A stretch of 64,000 nucleotides of DNA from Symbiodinium natans (GCA_905221605.1 CAJNDS010002247.1:186001-250000); one strand, 5' to 3'. Numbered from the stretch's first letter, positions 51,227 to 62,238 are shown. Translations and numbers: made by a program. The notes: a model not told the origin generated them from the letters alone.

Positions 51227-51434
<208 letters not shown>

Positions 51435-51704
51435 TAAACCATCCTAAAACCTAAACCCTAAACCCTAAACCCTGAACCCTAAACCCTAAACCCTACTCCC
51501 CGATTTAGAAGGCGAATCTTCTGTGGGTGTTAGGCCGCGGTAAGCCCCTGAGCGATATTTTGGTCTCAGGCTGCTGCGATAGGGTGGCACCAAAAAGACA
51601 CATGCTCTTGCTTGTGCCGCTGCGTGCCCATGGTGCGTTTAGATGTTGGGAGGTTTGGATGTTGGACCACCTTTTTGCCAAATCACGTAGCATGCAAAGC
51701 ACAG

Positions 51705-51845
51705 GACATCAAGGAATGCTTCGAAAATATCCGTTTGGAACTTGCGACCGAGGAACTTCCGCAAGCTCCGAGTCGAGTTGCCCAAGAGCAAGCCATCCAG
51801 AGACTTCAAAATTATGCAGAAGATGAAATCCAGTGCAAGCGTGGT
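51705..51845 (+). CDS. Exon-like segment, helical
   Basis: After the acceptor agcacag. Reads DIKECFENIRLELATEELPQ, then RVAQEQAIQRLQNYAEDEIQ and CK. The composition is strongly coding. It may belong to the same gene as 52017-52190. No family recognised. Confidence 0.5.
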
Positions 51846-52016
51846 TGCGCCTTGGACGGGCACTCGTTTTTCAGCAAGCGGTGCAGCTCAGAACCCACCA
51901 TAGGGAACCGCCATGCATCGCCATGCTGTTTTTGTTCATGATCTGTGTCTCATTCGCGCTTGCGGTGACCTGCTTGCATGTGCTGTGCATGAAGAAGTTG
52001 CTGCACTGCGCTGCAG

Positions 52017-52190
52017 GAAGGGATTCTTACGAGGGACGGCCGGACGATGTCAGACCTGGAGGCAGCCTTTCGACATGCCCAGAGACAGGACAAGCAGATG
52101 GAACTTGAAAGCCGAAACCCCGCTTGCGAGCCCAAAACTTGGGCGTTGCGTGCCAAGCTTTCTCGTCCCTCACCTCGAGCCTTCACCTGA
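52017..52190 (+). CDS. Exon-like segment, coiled coil
   Basis: After the acceptor gcgctgcag. EGILTRDGRTMSDLEAAFRH then AQRQDKQMELESRNPACEPK, open to a TGA near 52190, possibly a terminal exon. Confidence 0.45.
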   Translation, partial: EGILTRDGRTMSDLEAAFRHAQRQDKQMELESRNPACEPKTWALRAKLSRPSPRAFT

Positions 52191-52670
52191 TGGGTCCCAC
52201 CCTAAACCGGCAGTTCTCTCTTCACCACGCCCGCGTTTTGGGTATCTCAAGTCTTAGTCTTTAAGTTTGGGGGGTTTCCGGGTTGTGGAGCCCACATTGG
52301 GGAGACCCCCCTACCCTAAGCCCCCTAATCCCTATTCAACACCCCCCTCCCCTCCCCCATATACTAGAACATAACCAAAATGGGGGGGGGTATTCAATAT
52401 TAGGGGTTAAGAGTGGGGGGGTGAATAATCGGGGAGGGGATGAAAAGCCCTAAGCTTCGCCCAAAGCCGACGCAGCACATCACGCTGGAGACGGAGAGCG
52501 TGGCGTGCAGCTTCGAGGAGGCGGCGAGTCCGGCGGAGAGAGTGGCGCCTGGGCCCGTTTAGGGTTTAGGGTTGAGGGTTTAGGGTTTAGGGCTAAGGGT
52601 TAAGAGCGGCGCCTGGGCCTGTTTTTCACATCTCTGTCTTTTTGAGTTTAGGGGTGCTTGCTGTTGAGGG

Positions 52671-52757
52671 CTTGGGATGTCCCTTTTAATACGAACAGCC
52701 CTTAATGGTGAGAATAATAGGGGTGCTCTAATCCTGTTATATGGGGAACATCCCAAG
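52671..52757. mobile_element. MITE-like element, 87 bp
   Basis: Ends cttgggatgtcccttttaat and atatggggaacatcccaag are inverted copies. Same family as 31565-31665. Confidence 0.75.
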
Positions 52758-53024
52758 TTGTAGCTTGGAGTCCCTGCTTGGGTACCTCCGTGCACCTCAA
52801 TAGACGGGCTTGTATCAGGGACATCGGAAGGGAAGAGGTAAGTATAGGGTTTAAAGCTTAGGACGTCTTCTAGGTGGTGGTTCTGCACCAAAACGATAAA
52901 GCTATTGGTTTCTACTAAGGAAGTTTACCTAAGTGACCATCGTTTGGATACATCACAAGTCTAGAGCAGGGTTTCCTTATTATGTGAACTCAACATCCTC
53001 AACAGCAACCCCGTCAAGCGCAAG

Positions 53025-53105
53025 ACTCAAAAGTCCAGGTCACGTCGCTGCCCATCATCATCCAGGCGGGTGACGGGCCGAGTGCAGCCGCGATTTCAGA
53101 CGGGG
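53025..53105 (+). CDS. Exon-like segment
   Basis: QDSKVQVTSLPIIIQAGDGP then SAAAISDGG. Possibly an upstream part of the PIPK gene; unproven. Confidence 0.35.
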
Positions 53106-53450
53106 GTTGGCGATAATAAGGGACCCCTAATTTCGACCCCCAAACAGTAAGATCACCTTATAAACAAGGACCCCCAATAAGGTACCCTAATGTCGCAAAC
53201 CCCAGATGTCGCAACGTCGGGGTGGGTGGAGGGTATTGGCGTCGCCCTCATGGTTAAGGCTTCACAGGGTTGACTTCAGGGGTTGGGGTTGAAGCAGGCG
53301 GTGCACCACATCGAGATTGCCATCGCCCCGCTCCTGTTGCTTGGAGAAATTCTTAGCCTTGGCTGAGGGCATCGGCGCCGGCACCTAGTGACCTAGTGGC
53401 GCTATCCCGAGCCTCAAACACTTCAGTGCTGGCCCCCCTCCCCCCCCCTG

Positions 53451-53600
53451 AGGTCGGCGGTCGAAGAGGTCTGCGGAAGCGAGCCCTTCCTGCAGCCTGG
53501 AGACGTGGAACGCTGTTCCTACGAGATTCCAGCGGGTGGCTGCGTGGCCTCGGCTCGCATATGTCGCAGCTTTGGGGAGGGCCCCACCTGTAAGGATGCC
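53451..53600 (+). CDS. Exon-like segment, cysteine-containing
   Basis: LRSAVEEVCGSEPFLQPGDV, then ERCSYEIPAGGCVASARICR. Strong coding look; gene unknown. Confidence 0.4.
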
Positions 53601-54213
53601 CTTAAGCCCATGTTGATGTTGCCTGCAAAGCATCATGTGTGCAAGTGTAGCGGAAGAAGCAGAGGGCAGCAGCCAAGCAGGCAAGCTAAACTCCCCTAAG
53701 CCCTGCAGAGAGCTTGGGCGGTCTTCGGCCTGAGGCCTTCTGCACAGAGAGCCCTGGAGCTGTTTGCCTGCCGTTTCAGGCCTTTGGAGCCTCCAAGCTG
53801 CAGCTACCAAAATAGGCTCCCTACACCCTAAACCATAAAACCCAGTAAGCCTCAACCCCTACAGTTAAACAAAGCTCAGAAGCCCTGGACGTGAATGGTG
53901 TTGGCTGAGGTCAGCTTGCTGCATGGCATGTGCCAGGGAAGAGCCGGCGTCACTCCGGCAGCCTGGCAACACCCCATCTGGGAGTTTGGGAGTTTTTCAG
54001 GCTTTGTGGGGCCTTCTGGCTTAGGGTGTAGGGCTTACTGTATAGGGCTTGGTGTTTGGGAGAAGGTTCAGGTGGAGACTTTCGAGCACAGCCTGCTGTG
54101 TGCACAAAGCCTCACGAATGCTCAGACCCTTCAGGAGTCCCTTGAGTCCTCAGAGGGTGGTGGGGGTCCCAGTACAGCCTGGAGGCACGGTGGTGGCAAT
54201 GGCCATTCAAGGG

Positions 54214-54400
54214 CAGGTGTCTTTCTTCATTTGTTTCTTTCCTTCCTTCATCGTTTTCCTTCTTTCTTCATTTCCTTTTGTTTTTTTGCTTACTTTCTTT
54301 CTTGCTTTCTTGCTTTCTTTCTTTGCTTGCATTTTTTTTTTCTTTCTCTCTCTCTCTCTCCCTCTTTCTCTCGCGTTCTTTCTTTTTCCATTCTCTCAGC
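54214..54400 (+). repeat. Polypyrimidine TTTC/CTTT tract
   Basis: Long T/C-rich low-complexity stretch. The frames through it (Phe/Leu/Ser-rich) are not taken as genes. Confidence 0.95.
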
Positions 54401-54467
54401 ATAAGGACATACTTGAAACCTTGCAATGCAACTAGCCCTCACACCACCCCACGCCTCCCCAACTCCT

Positions 54468-54530
54468 TTGAAGCTCAGGACGTCTTGCTGGAAGAGTTGG
54501 GAGATCCAGCGCAGCCAATCAGAGTACTGA
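54468..54530 (+). CDS. Exon-like segment before the PIPK motifs
   Basis: FEAQDVLLEELGDPAQPIR in frame; possible N-terminal exon of the kinase gene. Confidence 0.35.
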   Translation: MKLRTSCWKSWEIQRSQSEY

Positions 54531-54854
54531 GCTGCTCCCTCCGCACTTGTGGGTGCCGGTGGCCCTCAGTGATCTAAGCTCCACTTCCAACCCTCCCCCC
54601 CACCCCCCCCCTCCCCCCAATAATAAAACAATCCCAAGATTGACCGGAATCCTTCAACTTGCAAACTCAAAAAGCCGACCCTGGCTGTAGCTGACCCGGT
54701 CTTAAGCAGCTTTGAGCATGTGTGGGACGTTGGGTTAGTAGGGTGCTGCATGCATGATTTCGCTTCAAGAGCCCTAACACGAGCGACATGCGCAAGTCTC
54801 AGTCGCTTGTCTTGACCAGGCACGAACAGCAAGCACCTCGGTGGCATTAAGGGG

Positions 54855-54857
54855 TGT

Positions 54858-54893
<36 letters not shown>
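54855..54893 (+). repeat. TG microsatellite
   Basis: About 17 TG units. Confidence 0.97.
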
Positions 54894-54896
<3 letters not shown>

Positions 54897-55025
54897 GCGG
54901 TGAGGGTTTAGGATTTAGGGTTTAGGGTTTAGGGTTTAGGGTTTAGGGTAAAGCCCTTCCCTCCCCAAACCTTGGCGACGACGAGCAACCAAAGAAACCT
55001 GAAAGCACTCGCGCCTGCTTGCTGA

Positions 55026-55087
55026 GGTCTGGTGAGATGTTCTTTATCTCCCAGTCCGGGAAGTTCATCATCAAGCGCCTCGGAGAA
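55026..55087 (+). CDS. PIPK exon with FIIK
   Basis: SGEMFFISQSGKFIIKRLGE, matching the family's S-G-x-x-F-F-x-x-x-D/S-G-x-F-I-I-K strand with the ATP-binding lysine. Donor unclear. Confidence 0.75.
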
Positions 55088-58000
55088 TCATTGGCGATCC
55101 CAAGTCAAGAAGCTTCCCAGGCCTTCGCCCCCAGCGAAGCCAGAAGATTTGAAAACCTTACCTCCTAAGTCCTAGTCCGAGCCTTTGTCTCTGTCTAGAA
55201 GTGAAAGCCTCAATGTCTAAACCCTAAACCGCACCCAGATTGTCGATGCTCATTCCCTAGCCCTGCAAAGGAGTATCTCCGATGCCGAGGGCAAAGGCTT
55301 AGAGGCAATTCTTCCGAGTGTCTTGGTGGAGAGAGTTCCGACGCTTGCACCCCTATAGTTTTTTGGTTCAACATGGGTAGGGGTCCCCTTGTTTTCTTTT
55401 GGGGGGGGGGGGGGTCCTATCGTCCGCATAGATTTGCTTATAGGCGATCTTCTTGAACTTGGGAGCCTCCGTCCTGTTTTGAGGCTCCTGGCCTTCTAAC
55501 AAACTGTATCGGTGCCTGCCCAGGCTACGTCAGCCACCTCGCTGGCGAAGAAGGGTCCATTTTGGGGCTGTACGTCGGCCTCTATCGGATTGCGCCTTGC
55601 CCCCATTCCTGGTCGTACTCCCAAACCTCCGAAGCCGTACCAAAATTCGGGCACACCTCCAGATACTCCCCCTAAACCAGGGGCTACCCCTCCCCCCCCG
55701 CCCCAAAAAAAAAGGGCCACCCCCTAAAAGAGGGCTACCCCCACCCCCCCAAAAAAAGGGCCACCCCACCCAAAAAACCCCTCTTTTTAAAGTAAATATC
55801 CCCGCTCCAGGACATGGGCTCCGGGTTGGGGCAGCGCTACTTCACCATCATGAGGTCCGTGTTCGACTCGCCCGTGCAGCAGCTCGGTTCCTATTTGGGG
55901 GTTGACGAAAGTAGTGGGGACCCCTAAGAAAACTCCCCAAATGCTAGGATTCCCTTATCCTAAGGGCCCCAAGAAGGTGCCACCTCATGTCGGAAGCCCT
56001 CCATAATGTAAGTTCCTAGAGGGCTATGGTGTTTTTTTGGGTGCCCGAAATATTGTAGCGGCCCTCAAAATAGTAACCCTATGTTGGAGAAGTGGCCATA
56101 CGGTAATTTCTTAAAGTTATGGTCCCTTTTTGGGTGCCCTGATATACCGGGCCGCCGTTTCATAGTGACCCCAAAAGAAGCCATAATTTGGAGAGGTGAC
56201 CTGAGGTGGACCATATGGGCATTACAAAGAACGCCCTTCACAAGTTTAGGGTTTAGGGTTTAGGGTTTAGGGTTTAGGGTTTAACTCCCTGATACCAACC
56301 AAGAAGCCCAGCCTTCCTGCCCTTGCGACCTTCTCTCGGAAGGGCTAAGTTGGGATTTTGATCTAATCGCCCTCAATAGGGATTAGAGTACCACCCCCTC
56401 GATTATAGTCCCTATTAAGGACAGTTAGTATAAGGGGGGAACCCTAAACCCTAAACCCTAAACCCTGAACCCTAAACCCTAAACCCTAAACCCTAAACCC
56501 TGAGCCCTAAACCCTAAACCCTAAACCCTAAACCCTGAACCCTGAACCCTGAAACTTGACCCCCTAACCCTGCCCACGAGCTGAGGATGAGCAAGATGTA
56601 CGACCTCAAGGGATCTACGCACCACCGGAGGGTGAAGGAGGGGTATCGTCCCCGCAAAATCGGTCAGTGCCAGGGTGCCTTCTTGAGCCCGAGCTGCGAT
56701 TTCCTAAACCCTAAACCCTAAACCCTAAACCCTAAACCCTAAACCCTAAACCCTAAACCCTAAACCCTAAACCCTAAACCCTAAACCCTCATCCCTCAAC
56801 CTTAAGCCCTAAACCCGAAAAACTAAACCCTAAACCTTAAACCCTGAACCCTAAACAGCGCCGAGCCGAGCAAACCTAAACCCTCAGCCCCTGAGCCCCT
56901 GAACCCTAAGCCTTAAACTCCAAAAAACCCTAAACCCTAAACCCTAAACCCTAAACCCTAAACCCTAAACCCTAAACCCTAAACCCTAAACCCTAAACCC
57001 TAAACCCTAAACCCTCAACCCTAAACCCTAAACCCTAAACCCCGAAACTAAGAAAGCCCGGCTAAAACCCCAACTGCGCCCGGAGGATGACTCCGAGAAA
57101 GTTCGCAAAGATGAGGAGTCAAGGGTTTAGGGTTTAGGGTTTAGGGTTTAGGGTTTAGGGTTAGTCTCGGAGTAGATATCGGCCCAGCTCAGGGTTGAGG
57201 GTTTAGGGTTTGCAGAAAGACCCCGGGCGAAGTGGAAAGCCTGTTGCAAAAGGGTTTGCAGAAAGTTTGTGGAAGGCCTTTCCAGCTGACTTCAGGACCG
57301 TAAGGGATGATCTAGAGTTGCTAAACCAAACCAGTAAGAAAGTATTCCACGCCTACCCCCTTCTTATTGCTTCAGTTCATAGTTCCTGTGCCTAGCTTCA
57401 TGGATGGAAAGACGCCTGCCCGATCCCTGAAGCCCAAAGTCGAAACTTCCCAAGAACTTGAGGACCCCCCCCCCCCCCTCAAACCCTTTCAAGAGAAAGG
57501 CCTTGCCTGGCCTGTGCGAGTGCGAAAGTCGATGCCCGAAACCCTCGAACCCTATAGCCTGTCAGCCTCGGTGACCGTTGCGGTGAGAATGCATGAGGGC
57601 AACCGGGTTTGACTTGAAAGGGTGCGCGGGTGGTGGCAGGCGAAGTTGCTGACCTGTGGCATGCGTTGGATGTCATGCTGTTGCGAGTACCCGATGTTTG
57701 GATACACGCCCATGTGTTGTGGCCAGGCCAAGAAGATTTCTTGACGGGCGCCCTCGTTGTTTGTTACGCCTGTGGAAGCAGAAATCTGTCATCGAAGTTT
57801 TTGTCATTTCTTTTGGATGTCCCTGTCTGATGTCGCCCTCTAATTTTCGCGCTGTTGGCGAGGTGGTCCCGATGATGTGCTGGTTCACGCTGCAGGCCCT
57901 AAACCAAACCCGGAGCCTTCAAGCTCCAAAGAGCTGGAGGACTGGATCTCGGACAAGTGTCGCCTGGATGTGTCGCCCGAGGATGCCGCCAGCCTGGAGC

Positions 58001-60908
58001 CTGAGCTTGACGAGGTGTGAGTGTCGGGGTGCTCGCGTTGAGGGCTAGAATTGTGGGTGCTTGGTATCTATCTGGCCTCCAAGATATTTCTTGGGGGCTT
58101 GCAACTCGCAGCCGAGGAGAAGATGCACGGGAGAGACACCGTTGCTGGACTTTGATACGCTCTGATAGACTCAGGGCCTGCAATGCCTCAGTGCAAGATT
58201 GACGCTGCAACCCACTTAGCTGACCCTAAGTCGGTTTTTTTCCCAAAATAGGGGTACTTTTTTGTTCCCTTTAATAGAAGAGAATCCCCTTAAAGGACCC
58301 CCAAAGAGGGGTACCCCCAAAATTGTCGAAAACCCCAAGTGCAGACTCAAAGCCCTCTGCTGCCTTACACCAGCTGCCACCGAGGCTTTCCTCAGTGCGA
58401 AGCTGAGTATCTGGCTCTCAGAACCAGAGTTCCAGTCCTTGGAGCGGCGTAGCCACGATCGTGAGAGGGATGCCGACCTGAGTGGCGCAAACAGTCGTTA
58501 CCCATTTGTTAAGGCTTCTGCAACATTTCAGTTACGAAAATACGAAGAGGCGAATTCTCCATCATCGACTTCTCTGTGCTTATTGGCATCGCTGAAATCC
58601 ACGTGGCCTGTGCTGCAACCACTACCGTGTCTCCAAGGGACGTGGGTTTTTGTTTAGGATGTAGGGTTTCAGGGTTTCAGGGCTCGAGGGGTTGCATCTA
58701 TGAAGGCAACTGCGCCCCGAATGATCGGACTCTCCCTAGACACCCTCGGCCCTTAAACCCTGGACCCTTACCCTCAATCCTACACCCTGAACTTTGGCCC
58801 GAATTCTGAAACCCTAAACCCTAAACCCTAAACTCCCTGCAATGTGGGTGTACAGTTCAGCTGGGCGGGCGGCAAAAGAAACCCTAAACGCTTAACCCCT
58901 CCCCCTCCCTCCTCAAACAAAACAAGATGAAAGCTCTGACCTGAGGGGCGGTTTTGGGAAACAGGTCTTTGTGGGACGACGCGGGCGCCTAGACATGGTT
59001 CTGGGGAACATAGAAGAATAACTTGTTTCGGGTTAGGCTTTGGGAAGTCTTGCCATTATAGGAGCAGAATCTAACCCTGTTCTGGTACTTGCCAATCTAG
59101 GGTTTGGGCCATGCGTTCTGCAATCACCACCAGACATAAAATGAGGTTGCCACCATGAATCCCCTTATGATCCGTATTCAACTATCATCGGCTAATCGGC
59201 ACCTCATAGCCCATGGCCCAGAATACGCATGTTTCATGTCGTAGGCCATCATAGGCCCCTCAGTCGTTGTTTGTTTAGTATTTTTTTGGTTTGATTTTTC
59301 CGTGGCCTTCCTAAACCCTAAACCCTACTGTAAACCCTAAACCCGAAACCCTAAACTCTAAACCCTAAACCCTAAACCCTGAACCCTAAACCCTAAACCC
59401 GAAACCCTAAACCCGAAACCCGAAACCCGAAACCCTAAACCCTAAACCCTAAACCCTAAGCCCTAAACCCTAAACCCTAAACCCTTCATTCCCTCTTTGC
59501 AGCCCCTGGCATCCCAAGCCCCCGAATCCTAGCACGTCATAGACGGGAGTTCCCCCTGATGCTAACAGTCCTAGGTAGGAGAAGGGGGAGCCTTAGAAGG
59601 GGACCCTTCTTAACCCTCTTCTGGCTCTCGTAAACAGGGACCTTATTCAAAGGGTCTATATCCCCAAGGGTCCCCAAAATCCTATCCTCTAAACAGTCCT
59701 TCATAGAGACGACTCGACGACGTTAGGGGGTACTAGAATCCCTATTAAGCACTGTTAGTACAAGGGGGAACATCCCAAGTCATACTGTTTGCTCTGAGGA
59801 GCCGAGTGAGATTCCTCCCCATGCTTGGCAGAGTGTGGACAAGACGCAGTGTTCCTTGCCCCGCGGAAGAGTGCGCTGTCAGGTCGTTGAGGTGGAAGTC
59901 TGGGCCTTCAACTTAAACCCCCGCTTTGGAGAGTTTAGGTTGGGATCTTCCCCCCCCCATACTCACAGTCCTTGCTGGGATTATATCATGAGGGGGTACT
60001 ATAATCCCTATAAGGGGTACTATAATCCCTATAAGTGGGAGAGCTTTAGGCTTTCTTTGGCTGTTTTTTTTTGTAAATGTTTTGTGCCACGGAGTGCTGT
60101 CCCCCGAGTCGCAAGCAAGGCTACTTCATCGGCATCGTCGATGTGCTGCTTCTGGGATGCTTTATAAGCTGCCCTGTGTGGTCAGTCTTGCGGCCCTTGC
60201 GCTTCCGTGCTGGCTGTAGGGTTTAGGGTTTAGGGTTTAGGGTTTAGGGTTTAGGGTTTAGGGTTTAGGGTTTAGGGTTTAGGGTTTAGGGTTTAGGGTT
60301 AAAAGGGAGAGGCAGAGGGAGAGGCAGAGGGAGAGGCAGAGGGAGAGAGAGAGAGAGAGAAACCCCCAAAGCTGGAGCAAGCTGGACGTGATGAGGTCTT
60401 GTTGGCTACCCCGTAAACAGAAGCGCAAAATCCCCGTATGACAGCCAATTCCTATCGCCTGAACCTGAAATCTTTGTTCCCTCCCCAAAGCCACCCAAAA
60501 TCCCCCTTGGACAGCCAAGGATTGAGTACGGGCTGCGGAAGCGCCTAGAGCATCTGCTGCACACTGTGAAAGGCGTTGGGCAGACGGCGCCTGGCCTGTA
60601 GTTTTCTAAAGGGGGGCGGGGTGGGTGTCGGGGTTTTGGAGTCTTGAGGGAACCTTACAAGTCTGACAGTGGATGAGGGATCGCCAACCGTCACACGCCT
60701 CGACCTCGGTATTCTCCAAAGGGTGTCCCGTGCCTGAAAGAAAGGGTTTGTGCATACGGAACCTGGACCTCTCTGATGCTTCCTGCGCGTCACGCAGGCA
60801 AGCGTCACCGACCCGAATAGCTACGCCAAGCGGCAGCGGCGATTCTTCCGCGAGCACGTGCTTCCTGAGTGTGAGGGCCTGCTCGACCGGCGCCTCGGAC
60901 GATCTTGA
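55026..60908 (+). CDS. Phosphatidylinositol phosphate kinase (PIPK) gene, catalytic part
   Basis: Spread over at least nine short plus-strand exons, with family signatures in the right order. They are FFISQSGKFIIK (ATP-site strand), SILGLYVGLYRI, QRYFTIMRSVFDSP, MYDLKGST, FSIIDFSVLIGI (the MDYSLL block), YFIGIVDVL, EYGLRKRLEHLLHTVKG and DPNSYAKRQRRFFREHVLPE. The last runs to a stop at 60906-60908. PIPKs phosphorylate phosphatidylinositol phosphates at membranes to make PIP2-type signals. The catalytic lysine (FIIK) and the DLKGST motif are kept. The subtype (4-, 5- or 3-position specificity) cannot be told. N-terminal exons are probably upstream of 55 kb. Introns hold telomeric arrays and MITE-like elements. 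Exon borders are approximate apart from those named in the exon entries. Confidence 0.8.
55524..55610 (+). CDS. PIPK exon with GLYRI
   Basis: After the acceptor tgcccag; YVSHLAGEEGSILGLYVGLY then RI, like the family's H-x-x-x-N-x-x-S-L-L...F-G-L-Y-R-V. The 3' border is uncertain. Confidence 0.65.
55811..55873 (+). CDS. PIPK exon with YFTIM
   Basis: Acceptor cgctccag; DMGSGLGQRYFTIMRSVFDS and P; donor GTGCAG. Joins in phase 0 to the exon at 56581, giving the family's nine-residue spacing between the VF and YDLKGST blocks. Confidence 0.75.
56009..56204 (+). repeat. Two diverged copies of a unit of about 100 bp
   Basis: 56009-56095 and 56100-56204 share the order taa-ttcyta-a-g-tatggt-ttttttgggtgccc...a-at--gtaccc. 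Lies in a PIPK intron. Confidence 0.5.
56347..56442. mobile_element. MITE-like element, right end fused to CCCTAAA array
   Basis: Interior and right end (gacagttagtataagggggg aaccc) match the family, but the right end runs directly into a CCCTAAA array. Confidence 0.6.
56443..56550 (+). repeat. CCCTAAA array
   Basis: About 15 units with CCCTGAA variants, in the PIPK intron before 56581. Confidence 0.95.
56581..56649 (+). CDS. PIPK exon with YDLKGST
   Basis: Acceptor cccacgag; LRMSKMYDLKGSTHHRRVKE then GYR. YDLKGST is the hallmark of the family. The donor is not settled. Confidence 0.8.
56703..57045 (+). repeat. CCCTAAA arrays (two blocks)
   Basis: About 45 units in two blocks split near 56865-56935, with CCCTCAA and CCTTAAA variants. 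Confidence 0.95.
57123..57162 (-). repeat. TTTAGGG array
   Basis: About six units, directly after exon-like text EDDSEKVRKDEES (57082-57120). Confidence 0.93.
57924..58014 (+). CDS. PIPK exon before the IIDFSVL block
   Basis: SKELEDWISDKCRLDVSPED then AASLEPELDE; donor GTGTGAGT. Position and pattern fit the helix before the MDYSLL motif. The phase with the next exon does not match simply, so an extra small exon or another border is possible. Confidence 0.5.
58532..58602 (+). CDS. PIPK exon with IIDFSVLIGI
   Basis: Acceptor aacatttcag; TKIRRGEFSIIDFSVLIGIA then EIH; donor GTGGCC. Equivalent of the family's IMDYSLLVGIH. Confidence 0.75.
59311..59488 (+). repeat. CCCTAAA/CCCGAAA array
   Basis: About 25 units with a cluster of CCCGAAA variants. 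Confidence 0.95.
59545..59779. mobile_element. MITE-like element, longest copy (about 235 bp)
   Basis: Ends gttccccctgatgctaacag and actgttagtacaaggggga (then acatccc) are inverted copies. The interior contains cttctggctctcgtaaacag and cttattcaaagggtctatat, which identify the relic at 32704-32915. Non-coding. Confidence 0.8.
59939..60043. mobile_element. MITE-like element, left end
   Basis: Left end ttgggatcttcccc...catactcacagtcc. The interior holds a 20-base direct duplication (ggtactataatccctataag). The right end is missing. Confidence 0.6.
60116..60147 (+). CDS. PIPK exon with GIVDVL
   Basis: QGYFIGIVDV and the first two bases of L. A GC donor (gcttct) at 60148 joins to gattgag at 60520, restoring the family's Y-x-x-G-I-I-D-I-L-x-x-Y order. 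Confidence 0.7.
60215..60300 (-). repeat. TTTAGGG array inside a PIPK intron
   Basis: About 12 perfect units. Confidence 0.97.
60303..60360 (+). repeat. GGGAGAGGCAGA tandem repeat and GA tract
   Basis: Three 12-base units followed by GA repeats. Confidence 0.95.
60520..60574 (+). CDS. PIPK exon with RKRLEH
   Basis: IEYGLRKRLEHLLHTVKG; donor GTTGGG, phase 0. Matches the family's Y-x-x-K-K-K-L-E-H-x-x-K block. Confidence 0.75.
60798..60908 (+). CDS. PIPK terminal exon
   Basis: Acceptor gtcacgcag; ASVTDPNSYAKRQRRFFREH then VLPE, and a short tail to TGA 60906-60908. Matches the end of PIPK catalytic domains (V-x-x-P-x-x-Y-A-x-R-F...F-P-E). Confidence 0.8.
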   Translation, partial: ASVTDPNSYAKRQRRFFREHVLPECEGLLDRRLGRS

Positions 60909-61163
60909 GCAAGGCCCTAAGGCCCTACAAAGGCCCTGAAGGCTCTGAAGCCGTAGACTCGAAGCCTTATGAGGGCCCCAGGCAATCACTTTCTTCACAT
61001 GTTCAGTCTTTAGTCAGAGTTTCTTCACATGTTGCACTCTTCAGTCAGAGTTTCGAAATTCGGATGTTCAGGGTCTTGGGGTTCAGAGGGGTGTGAGGTT
61101 TGTGGGACTTAGGGTTCAGGGCCATGCGTCCTACCCTGGCGCTCGCCCCAAAGGTCAGAGACA

Positions 61164-61583
61164 GTGCACGGCCTTCGGCAACAGGTGGGCTTCAGCGAGT
61201 TTCGTCTGCCTGAAGCAATGCTTGAGAGTAAAAAGGGCTTGGGAAAGCGTCTTCGGCGCTTGTGCGCATTCCAAATCGCCAATGACAACCCTCGGTTCTT
61301 GCCCTGCGCTCTGGAGAAGGTGCGCGCGTCGGACGGCATCACAACCGTCACAAATGGCAATTGCGCGTGCGCCGCGGCAGGGTCTTCTCAGCTTGCGCCA
61401 CTCCGCGTCGCGAAAACGTCGCAGGGGTGCACTTTCTGTCCTTTTCGCTATCTTGAACAGGTTCGCTGCATGCCCTGCCAAAGGGGTTTTGGGCCTTTGG
61501 CTTACTCTAGCGTGCTCGCGGACTCCGGGTCTGCATTTCTATATGCCCCTGCAGTGGTCTACGTCGGCCGAGACTCACATTGA
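61164..61583 (+). CDS. Unknown ORF or exon
   Basis: Open frame starting in or after exon-like text (LRQQVGFSEFRLPEAMLESK, KGLGKRLRRLCAFQIANDNP). The first 55 codons look coded. No family is recognised. It starts about 260 bases after the PIPK stop on the same strand. Confidence 0.35.
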   Translation: MHGLRQQVGFSEFRLPEAMLESKKGLGKRLRRLCAFQIANDNPRFLPCALEKVRASDGITTVTNGNCACAAAGSSQLAPLRVAKTSQGCTFCPFRYLEQVRCMPCQRGFGPLAYSSVLADSGSAFLYAPAVVYVGRDSH

Positions 61584-62238
61584 AAAAAAACCAGCTTTAG
61601 AGGAACCCTCAAGGACCACCGAAACAGGGACCTCGAATTTTGGACACCCTCCCCCCAAAAAAGCTGGTGCTTCCCTAAACCCCAGACTGGCACATTGCCA
61701 GCATCTCGGACCCAGCCCGAAGCGCTGGTCCACCTCGGTTGAGGGTTCGGCTTCGGGGTCTTGGGGGCAAAGGGCTGAGGTTCGCCCCCCGATTTTCCGG
61801 GCGGGTTTCCTAACAGGCTCAGAAAGTACTTCGTCTCCCAAAGTCTCAAGGAAAACTCGACTTGCAACTCGTTTGGCCCTCATCCAGGAAAAGCCCGACC
61901 CTAGACCTTCCTACATCCTCCTTGGGAATTACTTTTTGTTTTTTTATATAACACCCAAGAGGAGGTAAAAATATGGGTTTTATTAAGGTTCCAAGGGGGA
62001 GCATAGCTTCCGGGTTTTGGTCCATCTGGAGAGTTTGGGTGTTGGGGCCTGGAGAGGGGGGCCCCCTCCTTCCCACAAGCAGCCTTCAAGCCCCAACACC
62101 CCCAAGACCAGGGTCCCAAAAAGCCATGGCAGTGGGTGGCAAAAACAAGAACCCCTGGAAGCCCTGAGACATCCTGAGACTTCAAGGCGCCTCTCAAAGC
62201 CTCCTGCCCCTGGCCAGGGCAGTCCACACTACACTCAC

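Larger units (their letters stand above)
60148..60519 (+). other. GC-AG intron holding a telomeric array
   Basis: Begins gcttctggg and ends ccaag. Contains a TTTAGGG array (60215-60300) and a GGGAGAGGCAGA repeat (60303-60360). The protein joins correctly across it, which shows that the array is intronic. Confidence 0.7.

Noticed and set aside
53895-54577. Long Phe/Leu/Ser-rich frames
   Set aside because: They run through a polypyrimidine TTTC tract. Low complexity, not protein coding.
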